Notes: generated by a model not told the origin, from the sequence alone. A DNA stretch of 64,000 nt from Pseudomonas oryzihabitans (GCF_001518815.1 NZ_CP013987.1:3184501-3248500); one strand, 5' to 3'; positions 1 to 9,720 are shown, numbered from the stretch's first letter. Translations and numbers: made by a program.

Positions 1-610
1 CGACTTCAATCCGAAGCTGATTGAACAACCGACGAACCTGGACGGGGGTGGCATACCCGACGGTGTCCGACAGGCCGATCTCGTCGACTCCGAGTTCGGC
101 CATACGCGTGGCCATGCGCAGGCATTCGTCATCCGTGACCACGCCTTGGATCGTGCAACCGAAGGCCGTGGATAGACCGGCCTCGATCTGAATGTCGGGG
201 TAATGCTCATCACGCAATGCAACAACGTCGCGAACCTCATCGAAGACCTGAGCGTGGGTCTTCCGAATATTGGCCAGGGAATGCGGCTCGCTCACGGAAA
301 TGGGGAGCGTGACTTTGTGTACGCCGGCAGAGAAGGCTGCTTGAGCGCCTTTGAGATTCGGAACGAGAGCCGTGACATAAAGGCCCGGCAGAGTCAGGGC
401 ATGGGCAACCACGTCAGCACAGTCCGCCATTTGCGGCAGCAGTTTCGGAGAAACGAAGGAACCTACTTCGATCTCTCTGATACCCGAAGCCGCAAGTGCG
501 CTGATCCACTCACACTTGAGGTGGGTCGGCATCGTCGCCTTTACACTCTGCAAGCCGTCCCGAGGGCCGACTTCGCTCACGAGAATGTCATTTGGGTACA
601 GATCGCTCAC
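1..610 (-). CDS. Hydroxymethylglutaryl-CoA lyase family protein (5' part, runs off left edge)
   Basis: The first ~203 codons of a DRE-TIM-family aldolase/lyase are present and the C-terminus is outside the window. Near the start is EVGPRDGLQ, then GSFVSPKLLPQMAD and later GLSDTVGYATP, all typical of the HMG-CoA lyase barrel, which cleaves HMG-CoA to acetoacetate and acetyl-CoA. The start is GTG at 610, with AAGGGAG about 7 bases upstream. The C-terminal cysteine signature cannot be checked. It is divergent from a lactonase and a CitMHS transporter, so the true substrate may be another 3-hydroxy-3-methyl acyl-CoA (inference). Codon use is less GC-biased than in the core genes. Confidence 0.85.
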   Translation of the reverse strand, partial: MSDLYPNDILVSEVGPRDGLQSVKATMPTHLKCEWISALAASGIREIEVGSFVSPKLLPQMADCADVVAHALTLPGLYVTALVPNLKGAQAAFSAGVHKVTLPISVSEPHSLANIRKTHAQVFDEVRDVVALRDEHYPDIQIEAGLSTAFGCTIQGVVTDDECLRMATRMAELGVDEIGLSDTVGYATPVQVRRLFNQLRIEV

Positions 611-683
611 GGTGATTCTCCCTTGCGGTTGGGGAGCCCGAAGAACAGGACAGCAATCGAAACGACTCGAATTTTTATGCTTG

Positions 684-858
684 TTCTGTCAGGCAGAATA
701 TCGTTCTGTTTAAAGTATCTTCACTTTTGATCTGCCCTGTCAACGGCACGAAAGGTCGTTCAGCGGTAGATGCCGGGCCTATCCGGCGGGGGTTGACAGC
801 AGAGACGAATAGCGCATCATTGTTCTGTCCAAAGAAATACCGTTCTATTAGACAGAAC
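684..858. promoter_or_regulatory. Two copies of a ~34-bp operator-like motif in a divergent promoter region
   Basis: The 328-base gap between the lyase (start 610, minus) and the lactonase (start 939, plus) holds two related elements. The first runs from 684: TTCTGTCAGGCAGAA (palindromic TTCTG-N5-CAGAA), then GTTCTGTTT at 703. The second runs from 822: GTTCTGTCC, then the palindrome at 842-858 (GTTCT-N7-AGAAC). In both, the two TTCT half-sites start 20 bp apart (684/704 and 823/843), about two helix turns, and both share the core TA(T/C)CGTTCT. One element lies near each divergent gene. IclR-type regulators often use such arrays, but no regulator gene is in the window, so its family is inference. 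Confidence 0.6.
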
Positions 859-938
859 AATTAATTTGACTAGATCCAGTGATTGATCCGCTCGGGCGCT
901 ACGAGTTGGAGACAAGCACGCTGGTCAGGAGAACTGTT

Positions 939-1871
939 ATGAGCCTGTTTGCGCCGCCCAAAGAACGCTCTACCGAAGTGTTCACCCGTATGCCCGAAGA
1001 GTTTTGGCGTGACGGTGACTCCGACTGGGTTAGGGCCAACAAACCTGGCCAGCGGGTAGCAAACTTCTTGGAAGGGCCATCCTTTGATCGAGATGGGAAT
1101 CTCTATGTGACGGACATTCCCTATGGCCGGATCTTCCGCATCTCTGCCAGCGGTGAGTGGGAACTGATCGTCGAATACGATGGCTGGCCGAACGGCTTGA
1201 AGATCCACCAGGACGGTCGGCTGTTCGTGGCGGACTACCGGAAAGGCGTCTTGGTCGTGGATCCTGTGAATGGTCGGATTGAGCCCTTTCTCACCCATAG
1301 GCGAAGTGAGAGTTTCAAAGGCGTCAATGACCTCTTCTTCGATGCTGACGGGTGCCTCTACTTCACCGACCAGGGGCAGACCGGTATGCACGACCCTAGT
1401 GGCAGAGTGTTTCGGTACGATCCCACCAGCACTCGTCTCGATTGCCTGCTGGACAACGGCCCTAGCCCAAACGGGCTGGTTCTAGATCTCGAAGAGAAGG
1501 CACTGCTCGTGGCCATGACACGCGGTAATGCCATTTGGCGGCTGCCGTTACAGGGCGATAGCCAGACATCGAAGGTCGGTGTGTTCGCCGCCATGGCGGG
1601 CGGCGTGAGTGGGGCTGACGGTCTAGCACTAGATAAGGCTGGCAGCCTTTATGTCTGCGACGCGGGCCACGGCTGCGTCTGGAGCTTCGACCGATTCGGT
1701 GTACCCCTCTACTGCTATCGCACGTGCACGAGCGGTCGCACGCTGACCAATCTGGCCTTTGGCGGGACTGACGGGCGCGAACTCTACATAACGGATTCGT
1801 CCACCGGCACCGTGCTCAGAACGGTCACAGAGCAAGCCGGCAAACCCTTGTTCTCCCACCGCGAAATCTAA
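939..1871 (+). CDS. SMP-30/gluconolactonase/LRE family protein
   Basis: This 310-residue protein has the six-bladed propeller repeats of the SMP-30/gluconolactonase family, e.g. EGPSFDRDGNLYVTD, GWPNGLKIHQDGRLFVAD, KGVNDLFFDADGCLYFTD, SPNGLVLD and GADGLALDKAGSLYVCD. The Glu of EGP and the Asn/Asp of the NG and ND/DG loops are the usual divalent-metal ligands. The family hydrolyses sugar or aromatic lactones; the substrate here is unknown. The start at 939 is preferred because AGGAG lies 7 bases upstream; an in-frame GTG at 879 lacks a ribosome site and sits close to the operator. It is followed after 97 bases by a CitMHS transporter and likely co-transcribed. Confidence 0.85.
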   Translation: MSLFAPPKERSTEVFTRMPEEFWRDGDSDWVRANKPGQRVANFLEGPSFDRDGNLYVTDIPYGRIFRISASGEWELIVEYDGWPNGLKIHQDGRLFVADYRKGVLVVDPVNGRIEPFLTHRRSESFKGVNDLFFDADGCLYFTDQGQTGMHDPSGRVFRYDPTSTRLDCLLDNGPSPNGLVLDLEEKALLVAMTRGNAIWRLPLQGDSQTSKVGVFAAMAGGVSGADGLALDKAGSLYVCDAGHGCVWSFDRFGVPLYCYRTCTSGRTLTNLAFGGTDGRELYITDSSTGTVLRTVTEQAGKPLFSHREI

Positions 1872-1968
1872 CTAGCCATCGCATCCGACGCTAGACCCTC
1901 CTGCCGTCCGCAATCCGCAGGCCGCTAGGTATCACCCTACAAATAAGAACCAATAAGAAGAGGGATCC

Positions 1969-3255
1969 ATGCTGACCATCCTGAGCTACACCATGATCGT
2001 CTGTTTCATGTACCTGATCATGAGCAAACGGCTATCGCCCCTGGTCGCCCTGATTTTGGTGCCCATCGTGTTCGCCTGCCTGGGCGGTTTCGCCAATGGG
2101 CTTGGCCCCATGATGCTCAATGGCGTGAAGATGCTGGCACCCACCGGCATCATGCTGACCTTCGCCATTCTCTACTTCTGCATGATGACTGATGCTGGGC
2201 TGTTCAATCCTCTCATCAAGGTCATCCTGAAAATCGTGAAGGGCGATCCGCAACGGATCGTGCTCGGCACTGCGGTCTTGGGTACCTGCGTTGGCCTGGA
2301 TGGCGATGGCGCGACTACCTACATCATCACCACCGCAGCGCTACTCCCGCTGTACAGGCGGACCGGTATCAGTCTGCAAGTCATGGCGACGGTGTTGCTG
2401 CTCACGATCGGGGTGATGAACATCCTGCCGTGGGCCGGCCCCTTCTCCCGGGCAGCAAGCGCCATGCATGTGGACATCACAGATCTCTTTATCGAGATGA
2501 TTCCCATCATGGTGGCCGGGCTGGCCTGGGTCTGGTTCGTAGCCTTTTATCTGGGTCGCGCCGAGCGCAGTCGCCTAGGCACCATTAGTCTCGAAGACGG
2601 GGAAGGCCTAGAAAACTTTGTCGAGCAACGACTGAGTGATTGGCGCTTCCTGTTCAATGCCGTATTAACCATCACTCTGATTGCCCTGATGATGCTCAAC
2701 GTGATGCCGTTGCCCATCCTCTTCATGGTCGCCTTTGCGCTTGGTCTGGTGGTCAACTTCCCAAGCATGAAGGCCCAAAAGGACGTCATCGGTACGCATG
2801 CGGCCAATGTGCTGGCAGTGACACTACTTATCTTTGCGGCTGGGATCTTCGTTGGGATTATGTCGGGTACCGGTATGGTGCAGGCGATCTCTGAAAGCTT
2901 GGTTGCCGTCATACCCGAAGCGGCAGGCCGCTACATGTCGACCTTCACCGCCTTCATCAGCATGCCTTTTACCTATGTATTGACGAACGACGCCTTCTAC
3001 TTCGGCATCCTGCCCATCCTTGCGGAAACCGCGAACCACTATGGGCTGACTCCTCAAGAGATGGCTATTGCCTCGCTCATCGGTCAACCGGTGCACCTGC
3101 TTAGCCCGCTAGTGGCTTCGACCTATCTGCTTTGTGGCCTCCTGAACATAGACTACGGCGACAATCAGCGAGCTTCGATCGGTTGGAGCGTTGGGACGTG
3201 TCTAATCATGTTCGTTGTTGCCGTAGCGCTGGGTAAGATCAGCCTTATCTACTGA
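1969..3255 (+). CDS. CitMHS family carboxylate transporter
   Basis: A 428-residue, very hydrophobic inner-membrane protein with about 11-12 predicted membrane spans. The N-terminus (SKRLSPLVALILVPIVFACLGG) and the motif LDGDGATTYIITTAALLPLY match the CitMHS family, whose members import citrate complexed with a divalent metal together with protons. Length is normal for the family. AAGAGGG lies 6 bases before the ATG. Its position behind the lactonase and opposite an HMG-CoA-lyase-like gene suggests uptake of a hydroxylated di- or tricarboxylate for that local pathway (inference). A decayed dnaE2 fragment starts only ~17 bases after the stop codon. Confidence 0.88.
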   Translation: MLTILSYTMIVCFMYLIMSKRLSPLVALILVPIVFACLGGFANGLGPMMLNGVKMLAPTGIMLTFAILYFCMMTDAGLFNPLIKVILKIVKGDPQRIVLGTAVLGTCVGLDGDGATTYIITTAALLPLYRRTGISLQVMATVLLLTIGVMNILPWAGPFSRAASAMHVDITDLFIEMIPIMVAGLAWVWFVAFYLGRAERSRLGTISLEDGEGLENFVEQRLSDWRFLFNAVLTITLIALMMLNVMPLPILFMVAFALGLVVNFPSMKAQKDVIGTHAANVLAVTLLIFAAGIFVGIMSGTGMVQAISESLVAVIPEAAGRYMSTFTAFISMPFTYVLTNDAFYFGILPILAETANHYGLTPQEMAIASLIGQPVHLLSPLVASTYLLCGLLNIDYGDNQRASIGWSVGTCLIMFVVAVALGKISLIY

Positions 3256-3272
3256 AAATTCGTAACCTATTC

Positions 3273-3644
3273 AGAGCTTAGATGGCGATGCTGCGAAGGC
3301 TGCGACCTCAGACCTTTTGCGATCTAGTGATCGAGGTGGTCGTCGTCCGGCCCGGCCCAGGGGGTATGGTGCATCCCTACCTCCGGCGCCGAAACGGTCA
3401 GGAGGAGATCAACTATCGACCCGAATTGGAGCGCGTCTTTGGCCGGACATTGGGTGTGCCCCTGTCTCAGGAGCAGGTAATGGAGCTTGCCATTCTGGCT
3501 GCCAACTACACCTCAAGCGAAGCCGATTAGTTGCGCCGCAGTATGCCGGCGTGGAAGCGCCATGAGGGCTTGGAGCCGCATCGAGAGCAGCTCACCTCGC
3601 GCATGCTCGCCAATGGTTACACCGTCGAGTATGCCGCGGAGCAT
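3273..3644 (+). pseudogene. dnaE2: Internal fragment of error-prone DNA polymerase DnaE2 (ImuC), decayed
   Basis: One frame reads [17 protein letters not shown], then [21 protein letters not shown], then [52 protein letters not shown] and [17 protein letters not shown] (each quoted in part). This matches the palm/fingers region of DnaE2 as remembered ([51 protein letters not shown]). Both stops (TAG at 3279 and 3528) sit where Gln is expected, so each fits a single CAG-to-TAG change. Two codons (Ile-Gln after RPGP) are missing. Similarity stops near 3644. The ATG at 3282 could still give an 82-residue peptide, but it has no ribosome site, so a functional product is unlikely. Confidence 0.8.
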
Positions 3645-3880
3645 CGCAGGACCTGCCACGCTAGAAGAGTTCGATCAGCTCGCAGAATGGATCAGCAACG
3701 GGGCGCGACCGCTTACAGCGGTAGTAAGACGTGGATAGCTGAGCAGCGGAATACAAAGCGAAATGGCGCCCAGACCAATTCGTGCCAGGCTCCGGGCGCC
3801 AGTTGATTCAGTTTGACATCATCAAACTGCGGGGCTAGATTCCGCCACAGACGGCTGCTTGTCTGAGCTGAGGGAACGCA
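3645..3880. other. Gene-free stretch with two inverted repeats between dnaE2 scar and tRNA-Lys
   Basis: No gene is recognised here. An inverted repeat TGGCGCCC (3764-3771) / GGGCGCCA (3794-3801) has a 22-base loop. A perfect hairpin, CAGTTTGA (3809-3816) / TCAAACTG (3822-3829), has a 5-base loop. Short peptides readable in this stretch, including one ending in [15 protein letters not shown], match nothing I recognise. The stretch lies on the 3' side of tRNA-Lys, a common integration position, but I found no direct repeat of the tRNA end. Confidence 0.45.
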
Positions 3881-3904
3881 AAAACCCTCCATTGCGGAGG
3901 GTTT
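3881..3904 (-). terminator. Rho-independent terminator behind tRNA-Lys
   Basis: On the minus strand AACCCTCC and GGAGGGTT form a stem around a short loop, followed by a run of T residues. It begins about 10 bases after the CCA end of the tRNA and points the same way. Confidence 0.8.
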
Positions 3905-3914
3905 CTGGTGAAGA

Positions 3915-3990
3915 TGGTGGGTCGTGTGGGATTCGAACCTACGACCAATTGGTTAAAAGCCAACTGCTCTACCGACTGAGCTAACGACCC
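3915..3990 (-). tRNA. tRNA-Lys (anticodon TTT)
   Basis: The minus strand gives a 76-base cloverleaf with encoded CCA. The acceptor arm is GGGTCGT paired with ACGACCC, the D-loop has AGCTCAGTCGGTAGAGC, the anticodon loop is CTTTTAA with anticodon TTT, and the T-arm contains GGTTCGAATCC. It lies 61 bases downstream of queC on the same strand, with its 3' end facing the accessory segment. Confidence 0.97.
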
Positions 3991-4050
3991 GTTAGTGGCC
4001 GCCATTCTAGCGATTTTCTCTGGATAATCAACACCCTAGATAAATTTTTT

Positions 4051-4725
4051 TTACTGGTAGCGGGTAGGGTCTGAAATTCCGGCTGCCTTGAAGCCGTCGG
4101 CACGCAGGCGGCAGCTGTCGCAACGGCCGCAGGCCTCCCCTTCGCTGTTGGCCTGATAGCAGGACACGGTCAGCCCGTAGTCCACACCCAGGTCGGTGCC
4201 GGCCTGGACGATCTGCGCCTTGGACAGGAACTGCAACGGGGCTTCGATCTTGAAGGTATCCCCTTCCACGCCGGCCTTGGTGGCGAGATTGGCCAGGCGT
4301 TCGAAGGCCTCGACGAACTCCGGTCGGCAATCCGGATAGCCGGAATAGTCCACCGCGTTCACCCCAATGAAGAGATGACGAGCACCAAGCACCTCGGCCC
4401 ACCCCAGGGCCAGCGACAGGAACACTGTGTTGCGCGCCGGCACATAGGTGACGGGAATGCCCTCGCCAGGCGTTTCCGGCACGGCGATGTCCGGATCGGT
4501 GAGCGCTGAGCCGCCGATGCCATTGAGGTCCAGGCCGATCACCTTGTGTTCGACCACGCCAAGCTGGCGAGCTACGCGCTCGGCCGCCTGCAGTTCGGCT
4601 CTATGCCGCTGGCCGTAGTCGAAGCTCATGGTGTAGCAGGCGAAGCCTTGAGCCTTGGCCATGGCGACGATGGTGGCGGAATCGAGGCCGCCGGAGAGAA
4701 GGATGACCGCTTTAGGCTGACTCAT
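4051..4725 (-). CDS. queC: 7-cyano-7-deazaguanine synthase QueC
   Basis: A cytosolic ATP-dependent enzyme converting 7-carboxy-7-deazaguanine to preQ0 for queuosine tRNA modification. The 224 residues are normal length. The PP-loop SGGLDS is at 11-16. The zinc-binding cysteines are Cys189, Cys199, Cys202 and Cys205 (CGRCDSC). It lies 2 bases behind queE, which makes its substrate, so the pair is co-transcribed and probably translationally coupled. Confidence 0.97.
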   Translation of the reverse strand: MSQPKAVILLSGGLDSATIVAMAKAQGFACYTMSFDYGQRHRAELQAAERVARQLGVVEHKVIGLDLNGIGGSALTDPDIAVPETPGEGIPVTYVPARNTVFLSLALGWAEVLGARHLFIGVNAVDYSGYPDCRPEFVEAFERLANLATKAGVEGDTFKIEAPLQFLSKAQIVQAGTDLGVDYGLTVSCYQANSEGEACGRCDSCRLRADGFKAAGISDPTRYQ

Positions 4726-4727
4726 GC

Positions 4728-5411
4728 TTAGTGTCCCGGCTCGTCGTTCCAGAGAATCTTGTGCAGTTGCAATTGAAAACGCACGGGAAGGTTATCCGCC
4801 ACGATCCACTCCGCCAGTTCGCGGGGCACCACCTGGCCGTGGCTGGGCGAAAACCATACTTCTCCCACTCGCTGGTCCAGGCGGTACTCGATCAGCTTGG
4901 AAACGGCCCAGTCGTAGTCTTCACGCGAGCAGATGACGAATTTCACCTGATCGTTCGGTGTGAGCTGAGCGATGTTGGCGTAAAGGTTGCGCCCGACTTC
5001 GCCCGATGCCGGGGTCTTGAGGTCCATCACCTTGCTGACGCGGACGTCTACCCCGCTGACATCCAGGGCACCGCTGGTTTCCAGGGACACCTCGTAGCCT
5101 GCATCGCAGAGTTGCTCAAGTAGTTTGAGGCAATTGGGCTGGGCCAGTGGCTCGCCGCCCGTTACGCAGATATGTCGCGGGCGGTAGCTGGCGACCTGCT
5201 CGAGGATGGCATCGAGGTGATGGATCTCGCCACCGGTGAACGCATAAGCCGTGTCGCAGTACTGACAGCGCAGTGGGCAGCCGGTGAGGCGGACGAAGAC
5301 CGTGGGAAGGCCGGCAGTGCGGGCTTCACCCTGGAGCGAATAGAAGATTTCGGTAAGACGTAAGGTATCTTTTTGCATAGAAGCCACGGGCGTGACGGCT
5401 ACACAGGCCAT
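4728..5411 (-). CDS. queE: 7-carboxy-7-deazaguanine synthase QueE (radical SAM)
   Basis: A radical-SAM enzyme that makes 7-carboxy-7-deazaguanine from 6-carboxytetrahydropterin. The CX3CX2C cluster motif is at Cys45, Cys49 and Cys52, preceded by EIFYSLQGE, a family hallmark. The glycine-rich CVTGGEPL follows. The start is uncertain: ATG at 5411 has GGAGG only 3 bases away, while an internal ATG at 5378 ([12 protein letters not shown]) matches related proteins but lacks a ribosome site. A bidirectional terminator separates it from cpoB. Confidence 0.95.
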   Translation of the reverse strand: MACVAVTPVASMQKDTLRLTEIFYSLQGEARTAGLPTVFVRLTGCPLRCQYCDTAYAFTGGEIHHLDAILEQVASYRPRHICVTGGEPLAQPNCLKLLEQLCDAGYEVSLETSGALDVSGVDVRVSKVMDLKTPASGEVGRNLYANIAQLTPNDQVKFVICSREDYDWAVSKLIEYRLDQRVGEVWFSPSHGQVVPRELAEWIVADNLPVRFQLQLHKILWNDEPGH

Positions 5412-5438
5412 CCGCCTCCGTTGCGGTAGATAGAAGAA

Positions 5439-5464
5439 AAAAGCCTGCGCTAGGGCAGGCTTTT
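5439..5464. terminator. Bidirectional terminator overlapping the end of cpoB
   Basis: AAAAGCCTGC (5439-5448) pairs with GCAGGCTTTT (5455-5464) around a 6-base loop. The cpoB stop codon (5450-5452) lies in the loop and its last codons form one arm, so the stop is built into the hairpin that ends the tol-pal operon. On the minus strand a T-run follows the stem. Confidence 0.85.
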
Positions 5465-6277
5465 CAGGTCCCGCTGCGCCAGCTGCGCAGCGGAGGTTCC
5501 GGGATACTGGCTGATGACCTGCTGGTACATGCCCTTGGCCCGGTCGGTGCGGCCGAGCTTCTGCTCGACGCCACCCAGTTTGTACAGCGAATCCGGCACC
5601 TTGTTACTGGTGGGATAGGCCTGGCTGACCTTGGCGAAGGCCTGACCCGCAGCCTGCAGATCACCCTTGGCCAGATTCACCTCACCCAGCCAGTACTGGG
5701 CGTTGCCCGCGTACTGGCTGTTGGGATACTTGCGCAGAAACGCATTGAACGCCTGGCTGGCCTTGTCGAAATCCTTGGCTTTGATCAGATCGAAGGCAGC
5801 GTCGTAGTACAGCTTTTCCTTCGCCGGATCGCCCGGTTCGCTACTGGCAGCCGGTGCACCTGCGGAGGCAGGCGGAGTCGGCGTGTTGTTGGCCGCGATG
5901 GCACCACCCTGGGCGGCACCTCCAGCGGCTCCGGCACCTGCGTTGGCAGGGGCGGAAGAAAGCTGGGAAATTCGGCCATCCAGATCCTGGTAACGATCCA
6001 ATCCTTCCTGCTTGAGCTGGCGGATCTCGTTTTCCTGAACCTCGACCTGGCCACGCAGGCGAGCGATATCGTCCTGCATCTGTTGCAACTGCATGAACAG
6101 TTGACCCATACCGGAAACGGGAGCCCCGTTTCCGGCACTGGTCGCGCCTGCACCGCCATAAGCCTGCCCAGCGGACTGGGCAGTGCCATAGCTACCATCC
6201 TGTACGGGAACCTGAGCCCCGGCGACAACCGGTACACCGAGGGTCAGGGCGATCAAGAACTGCAGGCGCTTGGACAT
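5450..6277 (-). CDS. cpoB: Cell division coordinator CpoB (YbgF)
   Basis: A 275-residue periplasmic protein that links Tol-Pal to peptidoglycan synthesis during constriction. It has a signal peptide of about 21 residues ending ...VVAGA. A coiled-coil stretch follows (about 57-105, with QLQQMQDDIARLRGQVEVQE), then an Ala/Gly/Pro linker, then TPR units from ~155 to the end (YYDAAFDLIKAKDFDKASQAF, YWLGEVNLAKGDLQAAGQAF, KLGGVEQKLGRTDRAKGMY). It is the last gene of the tol-pal operon, 6 bases after pal. Length and context are normal. Confidence 0.95.
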   Translation of the reverse strand: MSKRLQFLIALTLGVPVVAGAQVPVQDGSYGTAQSAGQAYGGAGATSAGNGAPVSGMGQLFMQLQQMQDDIARLRGQVEVQENEIRQLKQEGLDRYQDLDGRISQLSSAPANAGAGAAGGAAQGGAIAANNTPTPPASAGAPAASSEPGDPAKEKLYYDAAFDLIKAKDFDKASQAFNAFLRKYPNSQYAGNAQYWLGEVNLAKGDLQAAGQAFAKVSQAYPTSNKVPDSLYKLGGVEQKLGRTDRAKGMYQQVISQYPGTSAAQLAQRDLKSLP

Positions 6278-6283
6278 CGTTTA

Positions 6284-6805
6284 TTACTTCTTCAGCTCAA
6301 CGCGACGGTTCTGAGCCCAGGAAGCTTCGTCGTGACCGACGGCAACCGGACGCTCTTTACCGTAGGAAACCAGTTCCAGCTGAGCCGGGGACACGCCCTG
6401 CAGTACCAGGTAGCGCTGAACGGCCTTGGCACGACGCTCGCCCAGTGCCAGGTTGTACTCGCGGGTACCGCGCTCGTCGGTGTGACCTTCCAGAACGACG
6501 CGCTGGCCGCTGGCCTTCAGGTCGCGAGCGTGAACGTCCAGAGCGCGCATGGCTTCCGGCTTCAGGTCGGAGCTGTCGTACTCGAAGTAGAAGGTGGTGA
6601 TGGCGCGCAGAGCGGCTTCGTCGCCCATGCTGCCGTCAACGGCACCGGCGTTGGCGCCGTAGCCAGCGTTCGGGTCGACAGCACCGGCGCCAGCGCCAGC
6701 ACCAGCGCCTTCACCGGAGGCGTCGCCGCCCTTGGAGGAACAGCCCACGGCGACGGCCATGGCCAGAGCCAGTGCAGCGAACTTGCCGAATTTCAGCATT
6801 TCCAT
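6284..6805 (-). CDS. pal: Peptidoglycan-associated lipoprotein Pal (OprL)
   Basis: An outer-membrane lipoprotein that binds peptidoglycan and partners TolB. It is 173 residues when started at MEMLKFGK. An alternative ATG one codon upstream (6808) is possible; AGGAG fits 6805 better. The lipobox AVGC puts the acylated Cys at 22. A Gly/Ala-rich tether follows, then the OmpA-like domain with [14 protein letters not shown] and [14 protein letters not shown], which hold the peptidoglycan-binding Asp and Arg. It closely resembles P. aeruginosa OprL as remembered. Confidence 0.97.
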   Translation of the reverse strand: MEMLKFGKFAALALAMAVAVGCSSKGGDASGEGAGAGAGAGAVDPNAGYGANAGAVDGSMGDEAALRAITTFYFEYDSSDLKPEAMRALDVHARDLKASGQRVVLEGHTDERGTREYNLALGERRAKAVQRYLVLQGVSPAQLELVSYGKERPVAVGHDEASWAQNRRVELKK

Positions 6806-6864
6806 CATGTAACTCCTAAAAGAACCGCAATGTTGGTGTATCTAAGGACTTTTCTAATTAGCCG

Positions 6865-8159
<1,295 letters not shown>

Positions 8160-8163
<4 letters not shown>

Positions 8164-9266
8164 AGACTCAGGTCCTCCGGTTTGAAGATCATGCGGCGCT
8201 GGCGGTACAGCTGGTCGAAGGTCTTGCGATCCAGCTGCTGCAGCTCACGGATACGACCGACGTTACGCACGGCCGACACCGCTGAATTATCGAATTCCTT
8301 GTTGCCACTGGAGCGGGTCACCGTCGCGCTGGTAATGGTGCCATCCGGCAGCATGTTGATCTGCACCTCGACGCTCATGCCATTGCGCGCCGACTGCGGA
8401 CGCGTCCACTGCTCGCTGACCAGACGCACGATCAGATCATCGAAGCTCGATGCCACTTCGTCGCCCTGCTCTTCGGCCAGTGCCTGCTGCCGCTGGGTAT
8501 CATCGGACAACAGCTCGGCCAGTGCCTGCGCCTTCTTGTCTTCCGCTGCCTTGCGAGCAGCCGCCTGGGCGGCCTTCTTCTTGGCGTCGTCAGCCGCTTT
8601 CTTCTTCGCCGCTTCCGCTGCCGCTTCCTTCTTGGCAGCTTCGGCCGCAGCTTTCTGTTTGGCTTCTTCCGCCGACTTCTGCTTGGCCGCTTCTGCTGCG
8701 GCTTTCTTCGCCGCTTCCTCGGCTGCCTTCTGTTTGGCAGCTTCGTCGGCCTTCTTCTTGGCGATGTCCGCCTGCTTCTTCTGCTCGGCGGCCTGCTTGG
8801 CTTCTGCGGCCGCCTTGGCGGCTTCGGACTGTTTCTCAGCCTCAGCCTTGGCTTCGGCGGCCTTGGCCGCCGCTTCCGCTTGCTGCGCCTTTCGAGCGTC
8901 GTCGGCTTTCTTTTGTTCCGCGGCCTGTTGCTGGGCTTCCTTCTGTTGCTGAGCCGCCTTGGCCGCCGCCGCTTCACGCTGGGCTTCCTGTTGCTGGCGA
9001 CGCTGCTCCAGTTGTTCCTGCTCGTACTGTTTGGCCGCGGTCTTCTTCGCCTCACCGGCCAGCTTCTGCTCCGTCTGGACCTGGGCCGAGCTCTTGGATT
9101 TGAGCTGGACCAGGGTCGCCTGGACGACCGGGCGCGACTGGGGCAATTCAGGCGTGAAGGCGAAGCTGACGAACAGCAGGCCGAAGATCAGCACATGCAG
9201 GGCGACTGCCCAGATGGCCGGCCAGAAATAACTTTCGGACGACGAACGCTCGCGGTGTCGCATCAA
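8160..9266 (-). CDS. tolA: Tol-Pal system inner-membrane bridging protein TolA
   Basis: A 368-residue protein with one membrane helix near residues 15-36. A long Ala/Lys/Glu/Gln-rich helical domain (about 60-265) spans the periplasm. The C-terminal domain (about 275-368, with [29 protein letters not shown]) contacts TolB/Pal. It uses TolQ-TolR energy to stabilise outer-membrane invagination at division. The repetitive middle ([17 protein letters not shown]-like units) creates long shadow frames on both strands. Start and stop overlap tolR and tolB respectively by ATGA. Confidence 0.97.
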
Positions 9267-9709
9267 GGCGCCTCGGTAATCAACCCGACGTTGGGCACGC
9301 CGGCCTGCTGCAAGGCACCCATGGCGCCAGCGACGACGCCGTAGTTGGCGGCCTTGTCACCCCGAATGAACACCTGGGTGTCCGCACGCTGACGCATGAT
9401 GGCACCGACCTGCTGACTCAGTTGTGGGAGGGACACCGCCGTAGAGGACTTGGCTTTCTGATCGGTATCCACCTCGGAACCGACGTTCCAGTAGTAGGTG
9501 CCGTCGGCCTTCACCGAGACGGTGAGGATCTGCTTGTCGTTGTCCTGCGGCAGGGCTTGGCTGTCGACCTTGGGCAGGTCGACCTTGACGCCCTGGTTGA
9601 GCATGGGCGCCGTCACCATGAAGATGACGAGGAGCACCAACATCACGTCGATGTAGGGCACCACGTTCATCTCGGCGACGGGCTTGCGTTTCTTGCGGCG
9701 AGGGACCAT
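9263..9709 (-). CDS. tolR: Tol-Pal system protein TolR
   Basis: A 148-residue ExbD/TolR-family stator component with one N-terminal membrane helix (about 18-38). That helix carries the key acid in PYIDVMLVLLVIF (Asp21), which takes part in proton flow with TolQ. The rest is the periplasmic peptidoglycan-binding domain (VFIRGDKAANYGVV). Length is normal. It lies 11 bases behind tolQ and overlaps tolA. Confidence 0.97.
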   Translation of the reverse strand: MVPRRKKRKPVAEMNVVPYIDVMLVLLVIFMVTAPMLNQGVKVDLPKVDSQALPQDNDKQILTVSVKADGTYYWNVGSEVDTDQKAKSSTAVSLPQLSQQVGAIMRQRADTQVFIRGDKAANYGVVAGAMGALQQAGVPNVGLITEAP

Positions 9710-9720
9710 GGGATACCTCT

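Noticed and set aside
3641-3738. Short plus-strand peptide ending [15 protein letters not shown] as a gene fragment
   Set aside because: No family recognised and no start signal; too short to tell from chance.
8400-9060. Repetitive Ala/Lys coding region as a possible repeat array or mobile element
   Set aside because: It is the normal helical domain of TolA, not a nucleotide repeat array; no CRISPR-like direct repeats with spacers occur in the window.
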